Source: Beverwykella pulmonaria (lineage: Eukaryota > Ascomycota > Dothideomycetes > Pleosporales > Melanommataceae). Taken from it: a DNA stretch of 64,000 nt. The notes beneath the pieces were generated by a model, which was not told the DNA's origin, did no database searches, and saw only the letters and a program-made list of their open reading frames with translations. A program made the translations under genes and the position numbers. The stretch spans positions 957,931 through 1,021,930 of the forward strand of contig BCHH01000003.1 of assembly GCA_001599595.1 (NCBI GenBank), given 5' to 3'. Positions 10,769 through 21,685 of this stretch are shown piece after piece. Position 1 is the first letter of the stretch. Every line of letters begins with the position of its first letter.

Positions 10769-12802
10769 TTAGAATCCGACATTTACAATTCCCCTCGGCA
10801 TTAGGCCACGCTTGATAGCTGGTTGAGGTTGCATGAAAGGGTTGTTGTACGGGACTTTGCACATGGTATTTGGAGGTGGGAGTTTGCCAGTCTCCAGGTA
10901 ATTAGTCATATACTTGGTCGTACATTCCGATGTTGCTGCCATCATACCGTGCTAAACAGAAGTTAGCAGAAGAGCTTATGATGGAGAAATACTCCATATT
11001 GTCACCTCCGAGCAGATAACTTCAGTAACTTGTGAAGATACGCTGGCAGACATGATAGGTCTGAGCAGAGCTGAGATGATCCTTTTGGCATCTACCTGAC
11101 ATTGCCTGACAGTCTTGCGAAGTTTCTCGGAAGTGATGATAGGGAGTGTGAATAAGGAAGACGTACGCCTACAGCATCCTGCAATAGGATCACGGAGCCG
11201 GGGAACAGAGCGGACATCTTGTCGTAGCTAGACGTGACAGGATCGATCCTGTTGTCGGTGAAGAGGATGGGGTGCGCTGTTTTGGTCACCTTGTAGCCTG
11301 CAAGATCTTTTAGTGAAGAGTACGAAAGAAGGGAGTATAAGATGCCTGCCACTTACCACGCCATACCTGACTTTCGGGCGGCGCGACTTGTAGATTCCGG
11401 CACTGAAGCGTGACAACTAGACTCCAAGGTTGACCAATGTAGGAGCTATAGTTCTGCATTTGCTCTGTGTGCTCGTACCATTTCTCCATGGTGGATATGT
11501 TGTAGTTGCCATTCTGGTCATTGCAGGCCACGACAAGCCTAGCCGTAAAATCGCTAAATTCAGCGCTAGTATTGTCGCATTCAGACGCAGGTACGAGTCC
11601 CTTTCCTACTCCAGCTGCAAGAAGGGAACCGTTTCGATGCTCCAGGTCGGAAAGGACAAGAGATAGCGCTGGAAAGGATGAGATGGCGCCATACACCGCT
11701 AATGTAAGGATGTTTCGTAGATCCATGTGTGTGACGACGGTTGGGAGCTGAGCAAGGTTAGGGTTGGAGACTGCAATTGGGGCTTCTTCTAGATCCGCAA
11801 GGATAGCGTCGACGCGGGACTTGATAATGGTAGGGCTGGAGTCGTTGCGATAGAAGGGGCATTTCGGACCAGCCTCAAAACAGAACGAGTTGAAAGATTC
11901 GACAGCTTTGTCGGCTTGGAGTAGGTTTGTCATCCAAGCACCTCCATAGTCTAGAGGAGTGATTAGCACGAGCTACGATATGCTTAAGGGAATCGCTATA
12001 GGAGTGAGGGAGAATACATACGATCGTCGAGATCCATGACAGCGTCAATAATAAAGCGCCCGACACGTTCAGGGTAGAGTTGTGCGAAAGTCATTCCTAA
12101 TGTGGTACCGTAACTTGCACCATAGTAATTTAATTGTGCTTCCTCACGCGGCTCACCCTTGCTATCTGCAAGTAGTTCAGCGTAAAGCAGCATGTCCCGA
12201 GCAGTTGCTGGTGTATTTGCGTAGTTTGCTGTTTGAGGGAGGGCCCGAGAGCACCACTCTCCAAAAGCACCTGCGTATTGAAACGCTTCTTTCATGGCCT
12301 GGGGGCTTGCTGGGTCGAAGTCATTGACATACTGACTAATAGCGTAGTCACGAGCTGCAGGATGGCCTCCAAAGCAATCAGTATTCGGCCCACTATTATT
12401 CACTCCTCGAGGATCCATGCCGACGATGTTGTATGATGTGCCAAAGAGACCGGTGAGCATGTTGCGCGTGGCTTCTTCAAGAAGAAACTCTATCGCGGAG
12501 TCGCCAGGACCACCGGGATTGAAGACGATATCTCCCATCGCGGGTTGGTTTGGCGATGACCATTTCAGGAACGCAATGTTGGTGGTACCAGCGTTCAAGT
12601 CTTCGTAATCGAGGGGAACTTCCAGATTAACGCAAGTGAAGTTTCCAAAGCAGGGAGTCCATTGGAGATCCTTGGTTAGGGGAATCTCTTTGAAACTCAT
12701 TGCTGTTCCGTTCGTTCCATTGGTGTAGTCGTTTCTAGTCGCGAGCGGAGTTGCGGCAGTATTTACTGCGAGCGCTGCGAGCGCAGAAAATTGGTGTTTC
12801 AT
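10769..12802 (-). CDS. Secreted alpha/beta-hydrolase, tripeptidyl aminopeptidase-like (S33/TAP-like)
   Basis: Four exons were assembled: 12022–12802, 11357–11950, 11167–11297 and 10769–10951 (562 aa). The junctions are in frame and the last intron is long (215 bp). The N-terminus MKHQFSALAALAVNTAATPL is a likely signal peptide. The hydrolase core shows FNPGGPGDSA (oxyanion region) and the nucleophile elbow YYGASYGTTLG (Ser near residue 230). The acid loop is PILFTDNRIDPVT, and the catalytic His follows the last junction (…QDAVG|HG…). The C-terminal segment matches the TAP-like domain of secreted bacterial and fungal tripeptidyl aminopeptidases. The start is the ATG at 12802; the frame extends two codons upstream without another ATG. 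It probably acts outside the cell on peptides, but the substrate is unknown. Confidence 0.88.
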
Positions 12803-15800
12803 GTTCAATGAAGAAGAAAAATGTTACTCAGGATATAATGAAAGAGGGCGACTCAACGAGCTGTGAGGAATCTGGATGTGAAGCGCCATGGCTCTTAAAT
12901 ACATCGTTGTACCATTCCAAGGTGATTTTCTTGGACTGTTGGAGATGAGCCAGCAGTATTATCGGCCCCATCCGTCGTCGTCATGTCATGAAGCTGTATA
13001 CCTACATCTGGTTAAATTCATGTCCGTCTCACACCGAAAAGCATCCGTGCAGAGGCTCAAATCTTGTTAGCTTCAGATTGGCGACCGGTTGTTGCTGCTG
13101 CCAATCCTTCCAAGAATTGTGGCGTATTTAATGCTAAATCCTTTCTTGAATGGGAGGCTGTGATGTAGTGTTGCGATAGGCTTAGGGCCAGTGGAAAGTG
13201 GCAGTGAGACTTGGCCAGCCTTCGGACCGCTTTGGGATTAGCGTCTTATGTGATCTTCGAGTGCTGCCTGGATGTTCAACGTCAACTCGAATCTCCTTCA
13301 GCCCCATTTTATTCATTATAGACTGATATACGAAGGAGTGAGAATCGAATGTGGGATTATACCCGCAGATCTCCCAGGACGCAAACACTCGCTTTGGCAA
13401 ACGTAGCAGCACTGTGCAGGACGAGATCGCTTTCTTTGGCTATGTGCCGGTACCTGTTCCGATATTCCTTACTAGATATTATGAAGGTCTTTCAGAATCT
13501 CTTTAGAACACTTTTGTTAAAATTAGCAATGCTAGAATATCCCAACTTCTTCCCTACGGCTCTCACTTGAAAAACTGCCCCGTCAGAAACGTCCTAAGGT
13601 CCTGCACATCACCGACTTCTACCTTTCGAAGGAATTTTAAGCAAAGATGGAATCTGTTATTAGTTGATATAATGCTATGGGGTGTTATGACTCTAAACAC
13701 TACATAATTGATGACAAAATTCTGCCATGAGCTACAAGGCGTTTGAGCTGAACTACCACAGGGCCGTAACCCGCTAATCATAGGCACACCAGCCCCTACT
13801 CGGGTATTTTATTGAATCTTGGACCAGTCTGCAGTTACCTTTCAAAATCACCTCTTGGTGTCTTGTCCAACAATTTTTCTCGCTCACATCTTCCAATTGC
13901 AACATCAACCCATTCGAATGAATCTATACTACAGAAACAACGAAGTGATTATTGCGGTGGAGTAAAGGTGTGTGATATAGAAATATCACAAGGGTAGGAG
14001 GGCGACTTGCAGCCATGCGATGTCCGAAGCAGCAATGTACTGATGGAGGAGGGATGGTGAGGATCAATGTGAGATTTAGCAGTAGACTGTTTCAATTTCG
14101 TTGTATCTAGCTACCAAACCAAATGAAAGAAGAAGGTGTGATGAAAAGCAGAAAAAACATTCGTGGTCTCGTTGTGGTTCAGTTGATGGTGATTACTCTC
14201 GTGAATTGTAGTCCCTCCATGTGTTCAATGGGTGTGGTGTTCGGATGCCCATATATATGCCGCGTTGATTGATGACGAAGCAAGCAGCTGACAGAGAAAC
14301 CAAGGCCCGTTCCCTGCACCATGCACCCAAGCCTTCAACCCGTTCCAGTGGTGGATTTCAGCAAAGTAGCTCTTCGCTACGGCGCATTATATATGTCTCA
14401 ATTGAGCCTCAGCGTCTCTTAGTCTCAATTAAGTCCAACCACGTGAATCACTCTATCAAATCATATCCAGCGAATCATCCCGAAAAGAGATATATACTCC
14501 GCTCGTAGCTCAACTCAGGCGTGAAGATCGCATCAAGAACCTACGAGACTGTAGGGATGGAAACGCACGGCTCATCTAAATTTTGAGAAGCGGAAAGTTA
14601 TGTGAGTATCTGTGACTACGAATCTCACAATATTGGCGGTGAAGAAGAGAAGGATGTCGAGGCGCTTCGAAAATAGTTTGAATACCTTCGATTCAGATAT
14701 ACAATTTCAAGTGATTTTCTTGGAGCTGGACTCAATAGAGAAGCTATCGACGTTGGTCATAACCCTTTTCGGTATAGGACTCTAGGCCATATGGACTATG
14801 TATTACTCAACACTATCCTAAAAGCATTCTAATGAGTCTCGGAGCGAGGTAGAATTATCCCAGAAAAGTCATGGATCTTGCATGGGGCTCTTTAAATCTT
14901 TACTCCGTGTTCAATGGAATTATTCCCTCCTCTAAGATGGTACCCGAAGAAGGTATAATGATGTTTGCGTTCTGACGCTGGATCTTAACCCACGTCACTC
15001 CTGTCAAGCTCAACGATAGCACCATTTTCACATGCCTCGAAGAACTACTTCCAGTCCAAATTACGACACCATGGCGTGGAATCTCACTCTTATAGGCGTT
15101 TGAGGGGTCATTTGAATCCAGGTACACACACGAACTTCGAAATATCCGAGGTAGAACATCAGTCTGGACCCGAGAGAGCAGTGGCACACACTTCGTGACA
15201 AGATTGATGCTCAGTTATTCACTCTTATCGAGCTACCGGCTTTTGTGAAGCACGATTTCAAATTACAGGATCCACGTCGTTTTGAGCCTTTAAATTTGTG
15301 GTATACTCTCAGCAGATCAAGAAGTCACAGTATGCAGAAACAAGAATGTGGGCCAGATTAAGTTGATCAGCTCGGAAAAAATTATCGAGATGGCAAAGCA
15401 GAATATCAACGAAAATAAGAGCAATACCCCATCAGCAACTCTCGCGCCCGTCTCTATTGCTGTGTCTCGCTAGCGTCTTCTATTTACGGCATGAAAATTC
15501 AGCATATCAACCATCCAGTCGTTCTATCAAGGCGTTTTTGATAATCACAGTTGACCTGCTAGCAGCGACTTTCCCGCTTTGGAACGCTGCCTCACTCTTC
15601 CTCACATTCCGCAATTACTGAGTGGGGAAACGAATTACGAAAATCACGAGCCTCAACATTCAAGAAGTTTGAACATATTGAGAAGCTACTAACTGTAGAT
15701 AGATATGACCAGCAGTTGGGCTTGTCGTGCGTTTTCGGGATGGACAATAGAAAACTCAAATACCTATAAATCATTGCTCGAATATTGTTGCTTCATTCAA

Positions 15801-16286
15801 AATAGAAATCTGAGTGTAACGCTCGTTAAATATACAGGGTTATGCCATGTGGGCTTTTTTTAAGTTCTTATACTATCTCTTAAGTTACAATTTCAACAGG
15901 ACATGCGCTGCCATGCTGACCCCAGTTTTCGTACAGGATCTGAATCTCATCTTCGCATCTTAGATGACGCTTCCGTTTATTGTTCCTTTTCTAAGTAGAT
16001 AAGATGGAGATAATGCCTTCCTGCTTAGCTCACTTCGAGTGTAAATGAGCTTGAGTAGGAAATGCTCACACACCTGGACAAAACACAACAACTGAAAACG
16101 CCTCCGGCATCATGCTTCTCTAAGGTCGATTGTAGCTAAGGCCGTCTACAATTAGGGCCTAAGTTTAACGGCATAGAGAGATATTACGTCCTCAAAGTTT
16201 TTTATCCATATCTACTTGCTAAGGGTACGGGCCGCGCAATGTTGGACATCCCTGGGTATACTAAATTGAGCAATGAGATCTTTTCA
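12803..16286. other. Gene-poor accessory spacer (3.5 kb)
   Basis: After the peptidase promoter, no frame on either strand has a recognisable domain or a convincing splice-joined extension. The longest frames are under 100 codons. Base composition is AT-rich compared with the 29–54 kb block, consistent with old decayed sequence, but I identified no terminal repeats or transposase. Confidence 0.4.
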
Positions 16287-16326
16287 AAGATGGTGGCGAA
16301 CAAGTAGTGTGATAATTGGCTGATAG
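16287..16326 (+). repeat. 40-bp element, copy 1 (upstream of SH3b-like secreted gene)
   Basis: Matches 18982–19021 at 38 of 40 bases by eye, same orientation. It ends 443 bp before the start codon at 16770. The core is GGTGGCGAACAAGTAGTG. It may be a shared regulatory element or the edge of an unknown repeat. Confidence 0.6.
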
Positions 16327-16769
16327 GCTTCCTTGTGACCTGCGTAGCCTTTGGAGCTACGCTATTTCTATTGGCTATTCTGGTTATTGCACTACGGTCT
16401 TATTATTGGTAATTGTGCGACCTTGTGTTCTCTTATCCTGGTCAATACGAGGAAGAATCTCGGATCATCCACTAAGCTGTCACTTGCCACCTCCATCTAA
16501 GCGCTGCAATAAAACACAATAAAAGAGCACCCTACCTAGTACCAAACTCAAAATTTTCACTCTGCTATTTCATAGCTTAATTTTGAATGCGAAATACGAT
16601 AGAGGGATACGAGCATAGTGCTTGTAGCTGACCATGAGATTGTATAACGCGGAGAGTTAGATTCTACAAGCTCGAGTATAAGAATGGTGTTGGTTCGCTA
16701 GGCCCAGGAATTCTAGAGCATTTCTCCAAACCTAAATCTTTGTTTTGCCTCAACCCTCTTTGGTCCAAT

Positions 16770-17223
16770 ATGAAGCTACAACTCTCCATGATCGCCCTCC
16801 TCTTCGCGGTTGCCTCTACAGCAACCCCAATGGCTGATGCCGACTCCGGCGCCATGCCAGCAAACCTGGAGAAGCGCGGTGAAACCTGCGATATTCTGGG
16901 AGATAATGTCAATTGCCGTGCTGGCCCGGGCACCAGCTACAAAGTCATTACAACTTTCGATCACGATCGTCACATTTACTTCGGATGTTACAGGGTTGGA
17001 GAGAGTATTAATGGGAACGAGTAGGAACCATTCCATGCATTCGGATGCATTGTAGGGAGTGATCAGCAGCTAATGGCATCTCAGTGCCTGGGACTACTCC
17101 ACCGGATGGCAATGTTATACCTCTGCCAGATACACCGGAGCAAACTGCAACAAACGTAAGCTGAATTCTGAACTATGATAGCCTAGGTGCTGATAGAGTA
17201 TAGAAACATTGCCAAAGTGTTGA
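16770..17223 (+). CDS. Small secreted cysteine-rich protein with SH3b-like segment
   Basis: Three exons: 16770–17020, 17085–17155 and 17204–17223 (113 aa). The first intron (64 bp) has a GCTAATGG branch-like site. The second (48 bp) has a GTAAGC donor and brings in a final Cys before the stop. If it is retained, the frame ends a few codons later without that Cys. With both introns removed there are six cysteines, an even number. The signal peptide is MKLQLSMIALLFAVASTATP, with a Kex2-like KR before GETCD. The block VNCRAGPGTSYKVITTF resembles the bacterial-type SH3 (SH3_3) signature. Such proteins are often candidate effectors or cell-wall binders, but nothing here shows its target. Confidence 0.72.
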
Positions 17224-18682
17224 GCAGCCACAGCTGTGGTTTAAGCATAAGCCTAGCAGGCGTGTGATACTGGTTGTTATCTTTATCAGCCTCTAACTGT
17301 CCCTTTAGTTAATATAATGGATTGTCACTGTGGAACTACATGTAACTACATTCACTTACGGTATGGACAAACCTCTCTGTCCAACTGAGTGGCACAATAT
17401 ATCACAATAAATTTGATAGGTTGGTAATTAGAAATATTAAAATCAAAACAGCACACTCCAACAAGATCTAAACTATGATTTGCAGAGTAATAGCGGGAGG
17501 AAAATGTGTGAGAATTGGGGCTGCAATTCTTTATTAAGCTTATCCTTAGCATGCTTACCCATATACGCACTGTGCGACACGCCAGATGTTATTAAACAAA
17601 AATCCTGAGCCAATCGCGATTAAAATAAGACCTTAATTAAATATTCACGACTCCAATTTGATTAAACTATTAGCAATACAAGTGTGGGCCTTTGTATTGA
17701 AAACTCGTATTCGCCTGTACCTGAATCAAAAATTTTACGGTGCTTTATAATATATCCCTTGACTGTCTAGCAAGTAAAGGGTTTAGAGTTCAAATCTATC
17801 TATATCCAAGAGATGACAGTGTTTGAGGAGAGAGGCAGCTAATTCCGGCGCGGTTAATACACGCTTCCGCCCGCACCCACAGCCCTTCAGTCTAATGGCC
17901 CGATTTTAACAGACGTGGTTATCTAAAAACGGCTGAGGTGATACTACTCATTATACCGCCATGGGGTCCGAAATACTAGGAATGTACAACATACTCTCCA
18001 AAGGCTTGGGTATCGTGATCCAGTTTTCATAAGATACTCTCCAGTAACACATGTTACTGTTGCTGGGAAAGTGGCCGTTGGGAGGTAGGTGAAAACACTT
18101 CATCCTGGTGTTTGGGCGTGGACGAAAACTAATATCGGCACGAGCCAAAGCTTTAAATAAACCTTGACAAATTTGAGAAGTAATTGGTGTACTGGGGCTG
18201 CTCCGCAGCACTCTGCTTGATCATATTGGCCCTAACTCCGGCCAAAGTTAACAGTTAAACTGCACCCCCTTCCAATGCATTATTAAACCTCCCTGTATTA
18301 TAACGTTGCCTGCTTACTATGATGCCTAGTCCGCTGCAATTGCTCTAGTTGGTGAGTTGTCTGCAGGTTACAACAGAGTTGAACACTGAGGGAATAGTTT
18401 GTGGACACTAGAGCAGAGGAATAGGTGAAGATTTGATTCTTCCTAATCAGACACCGATGTGCTAGAAGATAAGTAGTGTGCGCAGAGCTAGTTGTAGTAA
18501 ATACAGATGCTTCTCTTTAACTTTGTACATATATAGAAAGAGAGTAGAGAGTCATCTCTTGCCAAGCGGTTCCTATGTCGATGCATGTTGTTAGGATTAT
18601 AATTATCTTGGAGCCCCAAAAGGCGATTGGATTAGCGGCTTCGTTCACAGACTCCGAAGGGCAAACAAAAAGCAAGACAAAA
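17224..18682. other. AT-rich intergenic spacer
   Basis: No supported gene. A minus-strand frame at 17951–18211 ends in a plausible but unrecognised peptide and was not called. The last ~140 bp (about 18542–18682) are the conserved 3' flank of the 5S gene. Confidence 0.4.
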
Positions 18683-18801
18683 ACATACAACAGCAGGGAT
18701 TCGCCAATGGTCACCCACTTGACTACTAGTCCGCCGGTATCATGCTTATGTAAGGCTGAGCGGACGGGAAGCCCAATTTTCATGATCCTATGGTCGTATG
18801 T
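18683..18801 (-). rRNA. 5S ribosomal RNA gene, intact
   Basis: The gene is 119 nt. Helix I pairs all nine bases (ACATACGAC with GTTGTATGT). The helix II/III region keeps complementarity (ATCATG with CATGAT) and the core GGGCTTCCCGTCCGCTCAG is typical of filamentous-fungal 5S. A TATATT lies about 22–27 bp upstream (18823–18828) and a T run follows the 3' end. It is dispersed, not in an rDNA array, as is usual in Pezizomycotina. It is identical to the two halves at 8976–10501. One mismatch in helix IV leaves some doubt whether it is a major expressed isotype. Confidence 0.9.
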
Positions 18802-18981
18802 GGAAAGGATGTTTTCGAAGTTAATATATCTATAGTAATGGCATGGTGGTCTGCAATCAAGGAACTGCTATTTATTTTCATAAATCTATTGCCTCTTAGC
18901 CATACTTACATAGTCTAAGTACGGATTACTTCATTTTTTTACATCCTTAGGCACACCAAATCTAGCACTGAGGTGTCTTCT
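18802..18981. other. Spacer upstream of 5S gene
   Basis: Upstream of ACATACG this sequence bears no resemblance to the flank of the other 5S copy. Only the 5S body and its 3' flank are shared. No gene is visible. Confidence 0.4.
18823..18828 (-). promoter_or_regulatory. TATA-like box of 5S gene
   Basis: TATATT on the minus strand, 22–27 bp before the 5S start. The spacing fits the external TATA element known for dispersed fungal 5S genes. Confidence 0.4.
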
Positions 18982-19021
18982 AAGATGGTGGCGAACAAGT
19001 AGTGTGATAGTTGGCTGTTAG
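18982..19021 (+). repeat. 40-bp element, copy 2 (upstream of small myristoylated-type gene)
   Basis: Same orientation as 16287–16326 with two differences by eye. It ends 220 bp before the start codon at 19242. Confidence 0.6.
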
Positions 19022-19241
19022 ACGTACGTTTGGTGTGCATGCCAAGTATCACACCACAACCTGATGCCCAGCTGTCAAATGCGTTTTGAGCATCTTGATC
19101 TAGCCACTAGACATAAGCTTGAGTATGACTAAAAGTTCGGGAGAACATATATTCACAGGTTCATTGCCATTAACACAATGAGCTTAATCATCGAAATACT
19201 GACCCTCATCTCAACCATCCGTAACAACATTTAACCGAACA

Positions 19242-19477
19242 ATGGGCGCCGGTCAATCTACTCCAGTAAGTCAAAGCCCAACCATATACGAAACATGTCA
19301 AAAAAAAAAGATTAACTGTGCTAGATTTGCGATAAAGGATGCCCGCCAGATCGTTACTACTGCCCAAAGCATAAAGAGTGGCTTGATAGCCTCCCAGAAT
19401 CGGACACTCGATCACCGAAGTACTTATCTTGGGCGGGAAAGGGCTATTCCTTCATGCAGAGTCAACAAGGGAAATAG
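19242..19477 (+). CDS. 58-aa putative N-myristoylated Cys/His protein
   Basis: Two exons: 19242–19265 (8 codons) and 19325–19477. The intron (59 bp) starts GTAAGT and ends ATTAACTGTGCTAG, both good fungal signals, and removing it gives one clean frame. The N-terminus MGAGQSTP fits the myristoylation pattern Met-Gly-x-x-x-Ser. The second exon begins ICDKGCPPDRYYCPKHKEW, a Cys-x3-Cys-x7-Cys-x2-His pattern that could bind a metal. No signal peptide or membrane segment is visible. I do not recognise the family. The predicted lipid anchor implies a membrane-associated cytosolic protein. The gene sits in the accessory region, near the 5S copy and the 40-bp element. Confidence 0.5.
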
Positions 19478-20520
19478 GCAGGATAATCTAAGAGATACAT
19501 ATCAGTGTATTGAATAATATGGTCTGGGTTTCGGGTAGTCTTCTCTTGCAGTTTGAGCCCGCAAGCGTGTAGCTGGTGCGGTTCGGCCGTTCTCCCTGCT
19601 AGTGGTGGCGAATTTGAAGTATTTTGTGTTTTAATCATCTATTCTAAACATCGCTCACATCACTGTTCCTAATATGTCGTTGCTGATATCCGGCTGCTAA
19701 GTGCATGCTGTTAAAAAGACAATACAAAAATTTACTTCACACAACAGCTTAAATTGCCTACTAAAGACCGGAAAAATTGCTAAACCAACCGTAGGCAACA
19801 GTAGACTTCGTTATCTCGCATTTGAAAACACCTCTTAAGAATTACTTCTCAATTCTAGCACAAACACCAACGTTCTACAATCTGTCCATTTCTGTTGTAG
19901 CTACGATGCCGTTCATTTTAATAAGTCAAGATAGAAAGAGAATTGGGTTGGTAGAAGTGGCTTGGATATAACAACGGAGTCGTTCCCGTAAAGCATTACG
20001 TCACCCGCGTCCCATGAAAGTTTGACTCCAGCTTTAGACGACTTGAAAATCGATACCGACGACACTCCTTGCACAAGGAAACGGTTGTGAGAATCGAAAG
20101 AGGTTTTAGGGCTTTTAATACTGTGAGGCAGACAACACTTTGATGGGATTAAACTTGGATATGAGGTTATTCTAGTAGAAAATGCGACCCAGACTACATT
20201 AGAGGAAATTAAGGAGACTACGATGTTAAGTTGGAGGGATGGGGTTAATACATTCACGTTATGAACTTGTGAGAATTCGGATAGCTAACAGACTACAGGT
20301 GTGCAAGTAATGAATCTCAGCGACTGGGAGGGAGCGAATCCTACAGGCTTGTGGAGAAGATTATTCATGTAGGTCTAGAAAAAAGGCACGAGCAAGGTGG
20401 TATTAATTTTAGAATATGATGAAAACGTAATTCTGCAAAGCACTACTCTCCACGAAAATTTTACAGTCCTGGTATTTTACAACAATGAGAAAGACCCAGA
20501 TCTACCTGCATCACCAGCTT
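19478..20520. other. Intergenic, no supported gene
   Basis: A minus-strand frame at 19913–20257 (114 codons) has a moderately hydrophobic start but no motif, and its flanks show no good splice sites. The rest is AT-rich spacer. Confidence 0.4.
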
Positions 20521-21036
20521 TCAGTTACGATAGATCGGCGATCCACTACTCCACCCCATCGGCCTGCAACAATGCCACGTATCTGTCTCCCCACCACCCT
20601 CACGCCCAACCTTCTGATCGACACTCGCATAAACCGTCCAACCCCCCTCCTCAAAGCATTCTAGCGTATCCAACAACATATCCCTCGTCTGAATCATCTC
20701 ATTACCAACTAATCCCCACCCCAACCCACTCAACCTAATGTCATAACATCCATCTATCCTATGCTCTTTACATTTAACCTCGGCTTTCCGCCGCCCTAGT
20801 CTATCTACAACGCGCATACAGACCTCCCGTGGCGCATCCACGAATCGGATCTTATTTTCAGATGAGAAGGCTACGCTGAACCACTCACATTCCGCCGGCG
20901 GCGGGCTCTGATGCCGGAATATAAGCTTATTGGTGTCCCCCTGAACTTTACTTATATCCGTACTCACCATCAACACCCACCCTTCTTTGCGCAATGCCGC
21001 CAATATCCTACACATGAGCCGGCGAGCATAGACCAT
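20521..21036 (-). CDS. Conserved fungal protein of unknown function, possibly 5'-truncated
   Basis: A 171-aa frame from ATG at 21036. It resembles the C-terminal part of a family I know only as uncharacterised fungal proteins. Recurring blocks are DTNKLIFRHQ, CEWFSVAFSSENKIRFVD, a mid segment YDIRLSGLGWG followed by GNEMIQTRDMLLDTL, and the ending GGWTVYASVDQK…TDTWHCCRP. An acceptor-like TAGTAGCAG lies directly before the ATG. Other members generally have more N-terminal sequence, but the bases at 21037–21640 show no coding continuation. It may therefore be a short form or a remnant of a longer gene. The frame is intact and codon use is not decayed. Confidence 0.65.
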   Translation of the reverse strand: MVYARRLMCRILAALRKEGWVLMVSTDISKVQGDTNKLIFRHQSPPPAECEWFSVAFSSENKIRFVDAPREVCMRVVDRLGRRKAEVKCKEHRIDGCYDIRLSGLGWGLVGNEMIQTRDMLLDTLECFEEGGWTVYASVDQKVGREGGGETDTWHCCRPMGWSSGSPIYRN

Positions 21037-21685
21037 CTGCTACTAATTCCCTTCTTAACACTGCCTGCGCCAGTCGCGTGCTATGTCGCAACATGCATCT
21101 TCGTCTTCCCGTATTTATGATTAAAAATTGGAGTACATGCTCTCTCATCCATTTTTATGCTGGGAAGTACTTCCTACCCTCTTTCTAGAAAAATGTGAGC
21201 CCAAACATTTGACCTTTCACCACGCCTCCAGTGCCTGAGAAGTTCACCCCATCCCTTCGAATACACCTGTTTCCTGGCGCCCTATTCAAAATTATTGCAG
21301 ATACTTTCACGGCGGATTCTTTCCACCTTGCACTTGCGTTGCAGGCTTCTCAACATCGAGCTATTCACACCGAGACTTGACGCTGGAGTCGCTACGTGGA
21401 TGGCGACTGCGCACATTTTAGAACTACTGTCTAACCTTTCAGTCACTCGGTAAGCTTTTTAAATTCAATAGCGGTTCGTGAGGTGAGCAGTGACATCATT
21501 ACATCACCTATTCCACCTTTCTCCACTCGGTGAGCATCGCTTGCACATCTAAGCTGTCTGTCTCATTTCCTCACGATACAATCTAGTGCATCGAAGCCAC
21601 ACTACCCCATTGCTAGCATAGCGAGTTAACTTTCTCTGATATTTACACTTGGGGTTCAAATCTATCTCTATGTACATGTATTTTC
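21037..21685. other. Intergenic between unknown gene and NLR 3' end
   Basis: Holds the 3' UTR of the large HET–NACHT gene and the 5' flank of the 20521–21036 gene. I see no coding exon or repeat. Confidence 0.4.

Noticed and set aside
17750..17815. Possible tRNA from a GTTCAAATC-like T-loop motif
   Set aside because: No matching T-stem, acceptor or D-arm could be paired.
17951..18211. 86-codon minus-strand frame
   Set aside because: No motif and no flanking exon; AT-rich surroundings.
10386..18783. Matching ~90–100-codon frames at 10386–10697 (+) and 18517–18783 (-) that looked like a duplicated membrane protein
   Set aside because: Both overlie the 5S rRNA gene and its conserved 3' flank; the nucleotide identity, not a protein, explains them.
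19913..20257. 114-codon minus-strand frame with hydrophobic start
   Set aside because: No recognisable domain, weak start context, and the hydrophobic stretch is not a clear signal peptide.
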